Of a DNA stretch of 64,000 bases, positions 57,015 to 64,000 are shown one piece after another; the stretch's first letter is position 1, and each line of letters starts with the position of its first letter. Below the pieces are notes generated by a model. The model saw nothing but the letters and a program-made list of their open reading frames with translations. It made no database searches and was not told where the DNA came from. The translations under genes were made by a program, and so were the position numbers. Origin of the DNA: Callorhinus ursinus (Eukaryota; Chordata; Mammalia; Carnivora; Otariidae). The stretch is taken from NCBI RefSeq assembly GCF_003265705.1, contig NW_020312968.1:10000138-10064137 (forward strand), read 5' to 3'.

Positions 57015-58733
57015 TTGGGCACTTTGTAGAACGCCATAAAATACGCCAGCCATTATTTTACGCTGTTCGTACACCTGCCCTTTCATTACATGTTAATGTG
57101 GCTCGCAGTGTGTAAATACAAATACTCATGTTTACAAGCTGCCACGGAAGTGATACCCTTCCCCACTTAGTCCACCTACTCCTGAGGAGTCTCAGTTACC
57201 CATTTTTGGAGTCTGACTTAAACTCAGCTTATTCTGGATAACGCCCGTCTTTCGTATTGGATGTCTAAATCCTGTTTACATGGAACTTCTCGATGGGGAT
57301 TCACAAAATGCCCTCTAAGTATTTGTCCCTTCGAGGCCTTCACTGAGTTTCCTTAGATGAAGCTGTTCTAGTCGCCCTGAGTTGATTAGGAGGAGGAACT
57401 TGAAAGCTTTGGTTCCTTCCTCAGGGATTCCCCTAATACATTTTAGCTATTATTAGTATTACCACTGTAGATGATCATGAAGAAAAGGAGTGGCATACTG
57501 AGAAATGTGTAACAACCGGCATTCTGGGAAAAACATTATATGCATACAGATATGCACGTATATACATGTCTATACATTTCACTGACAGAACGTGTAGCAC
57601 ACAATTTACAAATTACAACAATATGCAATCGTTTTTACTGTAACATCTATATAACTGATTGTCACGGGATGCTTTTGTTGATTTTTGTAGAACTCGGGCA
57701 TCCATAGCCAACCTACGACTGCAAACGATGATGTGTAGCCCCATCAGGTTGGTTCGTATTTTTCTTTACATTAATAAGACAGAAACAAAATAAAGACATG
57801 GCAGAATTTCACCCATTTGTCCATGATATGAGCTGCATCTGTCCTGAATGGGAAAACAGTGTTCAAATAATACTGGTAGACTATTTCCTCAATTTTTTGT
57901 GCTATCAACAATGAGACGGCTCTGGCTATCACATGCTTTTAAGTTCAAAAAACACACCACTAACAAAACTGTAAATCTAGCCCTGACCTAATCAGTGCTC
58001 GACACCTGCTGTGGATTAGGTGCTCCTGCTTCAATCTACCAATGTGATGTCACTGAGTGAGAAGCTGGAAAGGAACACCCAAGCCCACCACCATACAGGA
58101 TTTCCACCATACAGATACTATGTATAGATGTACCCTCAAGAGCAAATAACAGATAGGAAGTAAAGTAACTAAGAAGGGATGACCGTTGAGAGCACCTTTA
58201 AAAAACTGTAACTCATGTCATGGTAAGCTTTTGTCATTTAATTTCCAGTGATGGCTGTGTTTACAACTGGATCCCCAAGTTTGACCTTTGACTTTCACAA
58301 GTCAGAAGGAGCAGGCTCCAGCGCACCGCCTCACAAAGGCAATAGGAAAACAGTAGGAGCAATTTTTTGTATAATCTACGGGTTGCCACTTCCATTGGAA
58401 TCATTCTTGTTTCTGGCAAAGTGTTACTTGTCAGTGAACCACAGAGCCCGGTGGAACTCCGGAATAGTTGCAAGAGGCCCTCAAATTCAGATGTCCACAT
58501 GTAATTTCTTTAAATCCACACACATTAAAATTACATGGATAATACCCGATTACATGGATATTTTGACTTTGAAGAGTTAGGGCCTATTGTTCTCAGCTCC
58601 AAAAACTGAAAACTGAGAAGGAGCGTATAACTTTTGTGCATGGAAAATAATATATATTAAGGAAATAAAATCCACAACATTTGGATGAATAAAAGTTCAT
58701 CTGTCTTGGTATTAACGACCTACTTTGTCTTAC
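57015..58733. other. Unique non-coding stretch
   Basis: No recognised repeat or gene over 1.7 kb. The plus frame at 58,248-58,580 shows no domain. Confidence 0.4.
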
Positions 58734-58815
58734 CAAAGCTTTTCCTCCTGTTGCGGGAAAGATGATCTCAGACAATCCACTCTGTGCAATATTGCTTGTG
58801 TAGGACAATTTCCTA
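58734..58815 (-). CDS. Candidate internal coding exon, protein unknown
   Basis: 82 bp on the minus strand. Acceptor GTTTTCCCTGGCAATTAG, donor TTTG/GTAAGA. Starting in phase 2 and ending in phase 0 it gives RKLSYTSNIAQSGLSEIIFP followed by ATGGKAL. Phase fits the candidate at 55,153. No family recognised. The surrounding open frame extends into the presumed intron, so the support is splice signals plus phase only. Confidence 0.3.
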
Positions 58816-59109
58816 CTAATTGCCAGGGAAAACCAAACACCCGCCGAAATCATTAAAGCTGAGGCCAGTCTTGTTACAAGTACATAATGAATAAGCATCT
58901 AAAAGACTTGGCACAGTGCCCGGTCTTGACAACCTATAATTAACCCTAGCTATAATTCTAGATGGCACCGGGTTTCAATGAAAAACAACTTAAGGAAGAA
59001 CAAATGATCCTTTAAACAATTTTAAATTTCACCAGTCCATGATTTTAGAAAGTCAACATCACCTCTTAAAATATCTAAGAAAAGATCAATGGAAAGGTCC
59101 CTGGATCCA

Positions 59110-59250
59110 GAGTTGAAGGACTTGGATTCCGATCTTGATTCCGCGGCTACCCATCTACATTTCAGTGATGTTGAGGAAATTATGTCACTTCTATGCACCT
59201 TAGTTTCCCAATTTATAAAGTAAAGGTGTTAGGCTAAATAATGGCCAGTT
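59110..59250 (+). repeat. MIR SINE fragment
   Basis: GGACTTGGATTCCGATCTTG, CACCTTAGTTTCCCAATTTA in MIR order. Confidence 0.65.
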
Positions 59251-59261
59251 TTTAATTTATT

Positions 59262-59460
59262 AATTTTTATTTTTTTTAGCGACACAGAGAGACAGCGTGG
59301 AAGTGGGGAGGGCGGGGCAGAGGGAGAGGGAGAGACTCCCCAAGCAGGCTCCAGGCTCTGTGAGGAGCCCGACACGGGGCTCAATCTCATGACTCCGAGA
59401 CCATGACCTGAGCCAAAATCAAGAGTTGGACGCTTAATTGACTAAGCCACCCAGGTGCCC
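59262..59460 (-). mobile_element. CAN-SINE, older subtype
   Basis: Shortened AG block, GAGCCAAAATCAAGAGTTGG, AAGCCACCCAGGTGCCCC. Flanks share AATGGCCAGTTTTT-like sequence. Confidence 0.9.
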
Positions 59461-59765
59461 CAATGGACAGTTTTTTAAAAAATAGGACATTATCAAGCTC
59501 CATCATTAGGAGAATTTTGTGTCCCATAATGAATGAAAAACTCGACCAGTACATCCTAAGTGTTATTCTCTTGAACAACCACGAGGACTCTCTTACGGGC
59601 TTTCAAGGTTGCACTTTCCTTTGTTCTTCTGAACAAACGCTGTGATTCCTCTCGTTTCCAATGTATATCTGATCTTCCTTCCAACGTGTGTTATCAGCTT
59701 CCTTACTGAAGTTTGTTTACCCAAGAGAACAAGGCTCTCTTTTCCGGGAGATCATAAAGCAATTC

Positions 59766-59779
59766 CCAGAAGGGGGCAG
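59766..59779 (+). promoter_or_regulatory. CTCF-like core motif
   Basis: CCAGAAGGGGGCAG matches the CTCF core at 13 of 14 positions, same orientation as the site at 34,334. Confidence 0.45.
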
Positions 59780-60059
59780 AGTGGGAGGTGGAGGATGTGC
59801 TTGGGTACAAAAGAGACCTTACAACGTTGATGTGTTTGGAAGATAAGGTGTGGTAGTCGCAGCCCCCGGGCTGGTGAGTGCTTTTCTTCCACCTTCGGGC
59901 AACGCAGTACTTATAATAATAATGGCTAGGTCTCACTTTTAAAATTCTGAGTCTGTGTTTTTGTTTTTTTTTAAACACTGTTCAATTAAACAATTTTACA
60001 GTTTGAAGCACACTGTGCCTACGATCAAACAACAGCAATAACCACCACCCCTAATAATA

Positions 60060-60290
60060 GTATTAACTGTCCCTCATGGAGGCAGCAAGCCTGGCACTTT
60101 ACATACTGTCTCATGTATGATTTTAACAACCCAATGCTTCACACGGGAAGCAAATGAGGTCCCGAGAGGCGGAAGGACCCAGGTTTGGCAGGCTGGTAAG
60201 TGCATAAGCTTTGTAACCCTGCCTACCACTGCCAGTAAACCCCCCAGCATGACCCAGGTAAGACTGACGCTGCTCCGAGTTCTGAATGGG
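60060..60290 (-). repeat. MIR SINE fragment
   Basis: ACATACTGTCTCATGTATGA, GAAGCAAATGAGGTCCCGAG, GGTAAGTGCATAAGCTTTG: reverse MIR. Confidence 0.65.
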
Positions 60291-60422
60291 GAAGAGAGAA
60301 GTGCACAGCTCAGGGAGACGTGCTGCCTGGTGCTCTCGCCATTAACACGTCTCATGGACCAAGCCGGGGGAGGATGGCCATTCGGAAGTGGCCAAAGGGA
60401 CACTTCACCAAGCAAAGCTTTA

Positions 60423-60628
60423 TTTATTTATTTACTTTTAAAAAAGATCTTATCCATTCATGAGAGAGAGAAAGAGTGAGCACAAGCAAGGGGAGGAGTA
60501 GAGGGAGAGGGAGAAGCAGACTCCCTGCTGAGCAGGGAGCCAGACTTGGGGCTCGATCCCAGGACCCCGGGATCAGGACCCGAGCTTGACGGCAGGTGCT
60601 CAACCGACTGAGCCACCCAGGCGCCCCT
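60423..60628 (-). mobile_element. CAN-SINE with 15-bp TSD
   Basis: Minus orientation. Exact duplication CCAAGCAAAGCTTTA (60,408-60,422 and 60,629-60,643). Confidence 0.95.
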
Positions 60629-60849
60629 CCAAGCAAAGCTTTAAACAAACAAGAATTCACCGCAGTAAGGACTGCCCAACACATTGTCCAACCAGTAAAG
60701 ATTTCCATGCTAAGATAAAAACTTTTAACAGCAAAATGTACCCAAATACCATTTGTTAGAAAAGCATGCAAAATGGCTGTAGATGTCATGTCTGTTTCAC
60801 AACTGTGTGGAAATCCAATTAATTTTTATTAAGCAGTTATCAGAACAAG

Positions 60850-61497
60850 CTCTCAACTACTACTTAACAGGATCCAGATTTAAACATCAAACAATTCTGT
60901 GATAACGCCAAACCCTGGCTAGGATGTGACGCAGCCAGAACTCATATGTTGCTGGGGGCAGTGTAAACAGAAAACTGTATGATCACACATATACCTGATG
61001 AGTCAGTAATTCCGCTTCTAGGTAGGTACCCCATAAAAATGTATTCACACGACACCCAAAGTCATACATAAGCATGTCCTTAGAAGCTTTATATAGCAGC
61101 CCTAATGCAGAAACAACTCACATGTCCATTATCAAAAAAAAAAAAAAGGATAAACAAATACTGGGATACCACAGAATGGTTCCTATTCAGCAGTGAGAAT
61201 AAATCCAGCCCTACCAAACACCATGGATGGAACACAAACATGATACTGAACAGAGAAGCTAGACGCAGAAGACTATATACTGTATGATTCTGTTTACGTA
61301 ACGTTCAAAACCCAGCAAAACTAACATACAGTGTTAGAAATCAGGACGGTGGTGACATTTGGAAAGGAGGCAGGGGTTAGGGGTTGAAAGGGCCCTGAGT
61401 GGACTTCTGAGAACAACGATAAAACACAATTCTATGAGACAGGATTATTATTCTCACTTTATAGATGAGGAAAAGGTTATGGGAACACATCTAAGGT
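60850..61497 (+). mobile_element. Plus-strand L1 3' end fragment
   Basis: CATATGTTGCTGGGGGCAGT, GTAATTCCGCTTCTAGGTAG, ACTGTATGATTCTGTTTACG in L1 ORF2 C-terminus/3' UTR order. Confidence 0.8.
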
Positions 61498-61700
61498 AAT
61501 TTTTTTTTAAAGATTTTTATTTATTTATGTGAGACAGAGAGAGAGCGAGAGAGCACAAGCAGAGGGGAGGAGCCGAGGGAGAGGGAGAAGCAGACTCCCG
61601 GCTGAACAAGGAGCCCGATGCAGGACTTGATCCCAGGACCCCGGGATCATGACCTGAGCTGAAGGCAGATGCTTAACCGACTGAGCCACCCAGGCGCCTC
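61498..61700 (-). mobile_element. CAN-SINE
   Basis: T-run start, GAGCCACCCAGGCGCCTC end. Confidence 0.94.
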
Positions 61701-62718
61701 TGTTTATTTTTATATAATAGGCTTTTGCCGGCATTCTAAGCCAGATCTGAGTCTTCTCATTCTAGTGATACTAAATATAGTCTCTTCCTATCCACCCAGC
61801 ACTTCTTTCCTCTGTTGGTAAGAGCAGTCCACTCAGCCCTTGGGGGAACTAGGCTTTGCCCGCTGCACGTGGTCCTGCTGGGAATGCACCCCACAGCACG
61901 TCACCCCACGAGGGTGAGCCTCTGACTCAACCTGGGCTCATTGGACTCTCTCAAGGAGAGGAACCTGGGGGGTGTGATGAATATTGGATGAAAAGTGTAG
62001 GAGCTCAGTAATAATATCGGCTGCAGCCGAATGTGAAGCTGTCCACGAGTCTGAGATCTTCTGGAAGCAAGCTTGGTGAAAGCAAGGGTGAGGCAGATGC
62101 CCCACACTGCGGCACAAGGGTCTAGGCTGACGTGGGAACAGTTCCATAAGTTCTGCCCAATGAACGAATCCTCTGAGCTGCTGTGTTTCATATTCTTTCC
62201 TTGGCTTAGCAATTTAGACTTCCCTTTAGATTATGTGAACTAGCTGCTATTTTCCCAGGGATTTCCCCTGCAATGCCAGTTTCTCTTGCCTGCAAGCAGA
62301 AAACCCTATCTGATACCTATTATTTCTACGGAATTGTTACATGTTCCACAATAATTGAGGACATAGCCTTATGGAGTTTTATTTTCCTACCGCAACGCAT
62401 AGTACCCATTATTATCACCTAAAAGAAGGACGCTGATGGAAAACTCAACTGAAGCATCAAGGAACTGTACCATCACTTAGGAGAGATAACTGATGAAGCG
62501 GCATTCAGGTTCTCAAGAAAAGGACCACCTGTAATATGTGGGGAAGTGGCTTATTTCTACACTGTACTTGATTCATCCTCGAGTCGGACCAACTTCCACA
62601 TGTTTACCTAGGGCTACTCATGCAAATGAAACTTAAACAGTTTACAAGTTCAGAGGAAATGTAATATGTTCTCAGGAACAGATGGGCTGATTGTTTATTA
62701 AGATATAAAAATCATTAG
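61701..62718. other. Unique non-coding stretch
   Basis: A minus frame near 62,147-61,938 follows an acceptor-like CTTGCTTCCAG, but no donor was found. No repeat recognised. Confidence 0.4.
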
Positions 62719-62898
62719 GGCGCCTGGGTGGCTCAGTCGGTTAGGCGTCTGCCTTCGGCTCAGGTCGTGGTCCCGGGGTCCTGGGGTCGGGTCCCACATC
62801 GGGCTCCCTGCTCAGTGGGAGTCTGCTTCTCCCTCTGCCTGCTGCTCCCCCTGCTTGTGTTCCCTCTCTGTCAAATAAATAAATAAAATAAAAAATAT
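62719..62898 (+). mobile_element. CAN-SINE with perfect 16-bp TSD
   Basis: Near-consensus SINE with exact duplication ATATAAAAATCATTAG (62,703-62,718 and 62,899-62,914). Young. Confidence 0.96.
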
Positions 62899-62914
62899 AT
62901 ATAAAAATCATTAG

Positions 62915-63539
62915 TGTACACAGAACCGATTTCAGACAAACCATTTGCCTTCTGACTTTGACTTTCATCTCCTTGAGCATGGAATAGGCTGGCATGGATG
63001 CAAAAAGAGCAAAAAGATGATGACAAGGGTTGCCAAGTGACAGTCTACGACTCTGGAGCATGGTCCGATATGGACCTTTCCCTCAAAGATACACAGCCTG
63101 GTTTCCTACATTTGGGACATAAAAAAATCATAGGTGTTTGCATGTCCGATATGGACCACTAAATATAAGCAGGAAACTTTTCCTTACCCCTGGTACATAT
63201 GCATGAAAAACTTCTGGAGACTAGGAAGTCTGAGCTGTAAGAGCCAAAGTTATCCACATCCAGCCTTATATGGATTGAGATTCCATGGCAGGTTAAAATA
63301 TAATCTGCATAATAATCACAGTTAAGCCTAGCTGCAAAAAAAGACCCATACTATTAGACAGATGACTGAATTGTCCTTGTGTGTACCACTGGTATATTAA
63401 ATATACCTTATTTCAAGAAAAGCCTCAAGAGGTCATTTTCAGACATAATCCCTCAAAATCACATTATAATGAAGTGCTACTACAACACATGATTGTGGTA
63501 TAGGGTTTGGGGATGTCACTTTTGAGGGAAAAAGCACTG
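62915..63539. other. Unique non-coding stretch
   Basis: Nothing recognised. Confidence 0.45.
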
Positions 63540-63790
63540 ACTCCTTTTTTTTTTTTTAAACTAAACCCCATAGTATACTGGGGTTTTGTAAGTTTTCCGG
63601 AATGTTCTTTTTTTGTCCCAGGGTCCCATCAGGATATCACATTACATTTAGTCATCATATCTCCTTGAGTTCCTATAGATTGTGATGGTTTCTTAAACTT
63701 TCCTTGTTTTGAAGAATTTGACACTTTTGAGGAGTACTCAATAGGTATTTAGTAGAATGTCCCATGATTGGGGTTTGAGTGATGTTTCTT
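63540..63790 (-). mobile_element. Old L1M-type 3' UTR fragment
   Basis: GGATATCACATTACATTTAG, CATATCTCCTTGAGTTCC, TGAGGAGTACTCAATAGGTA, same old L1 3' UTR family as part of 16,055-16,660. Confidence 0.55.
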
Positions 63791-63796
63791 CTTTTA

Positions 63797-63994
63797 AAGG
63801 TTTTTAAAAATTTTTATTCACTTATTTATTTGACAGAGAGAGAGAGAGAGAGCAAGCGAGCAGGGGGAGCGGCAGAGGGAGAAGCAGACTCCCCACTGAG
63901 CAGGGAGCCTGATACAGGGCTTGATCCTAGGACCCTGGGATCATGACTTGAGCCAAAGGCAGACGCTTAACCGACTGAGCCACCCAGATGCCCC
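63797..63994 (-). mobile_element. CAN-SINE
   Basis: T-rich start, (GA)n, GAGCCACCCAGATGCCCC end, at the right edge of the window. Confidence 0.93.
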
Positions 63995-64000
63995 TGAATG

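Noticed and set aside
1..64000. CRISPR arrays, operons, phage or other bacterial systems
   Set aside because: The sequence is mammalian. Direct repeats found are SINE flanks, microsatellites, a minisatellite or the single 43-bp pair.

Overview
This is a stretch of mammalian nuclear DNA from a carnivoran, most likely a non-dog caniform (seal, bear or mustelid type). The diagnosis rests on about thirty copies of a tRNA-derived CAN-SINE (head GCGCCTGGGTGGCTCAG, body with TCAGGTCATGATC, A-rich tail) and on LINE-1 copies with the matching carnivoran 3' UTR. The dog-specific SINE head is not seen. There is no prokaryotic content, no CRISPR array, no operon and no rRNA or functional tRNA gene. No complete protein-coding gene is visible. 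Most long open frames come from LINE-1, Tigger1, simple repeats or GC-rich LINE-1 promoters.

Layout. 1-16,700 is a LINE-1 graveyard, nearly all on the minus strand: the 5' UTR of one L1 at the left edge, an older L1/HAL1-type 5' end with internal ~257-bp units, then L1 fragments interrupted by two generations of later L1s. A near-full-length but broken L1 (6,889-12,814) sits in an older L1 (4,968-15,748), which sits in a still older L1. Matching target-site duplications mark both steps. 16,700-25,400 is mostly unique sequence with scattered SINEs, a HAL1-like piece, a possible minus-strand terminal exon with 3' UTR (19,545-20,299) and an exact 43-bp direct repeat. 25,395-29,030 is another old minus-strand L1 cut by SINEs. 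30,500-32,763 is a decayed, nearly full-length Tigger1 DNA transposon. 33,300-64,000 is mainly unique non-coding DNA carrying MLT1-type LTRs, MIRs, MER5A, plus-strand L1 3' ends, SINEs and several simple repeats.

Gene content. Three short minus-strand intervals (58,734-58,815; 55,032-55,153; 41,491-41,608) look like internal coding exons. They have AG/GT-type boundaries, one open frame each and mutually compatible phases. They lead to a possible terminal exon whose first codon would be TAA (20,299). If real, they form the 3' end of a minus-strand gene I do not recognise, and the window would be mostly its introns plus downstream DNA. This is inference from splice signals and reading frames. 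No novel defence, mobile or biosynthetic system was found. The most notable signals are the nested retrotransposon stratigraphy, the exact 43-bp repeat, a SINE with an apparent 3' transduction, the Tigger1 copy, two CTCF-like motifs and the possible exon chain.
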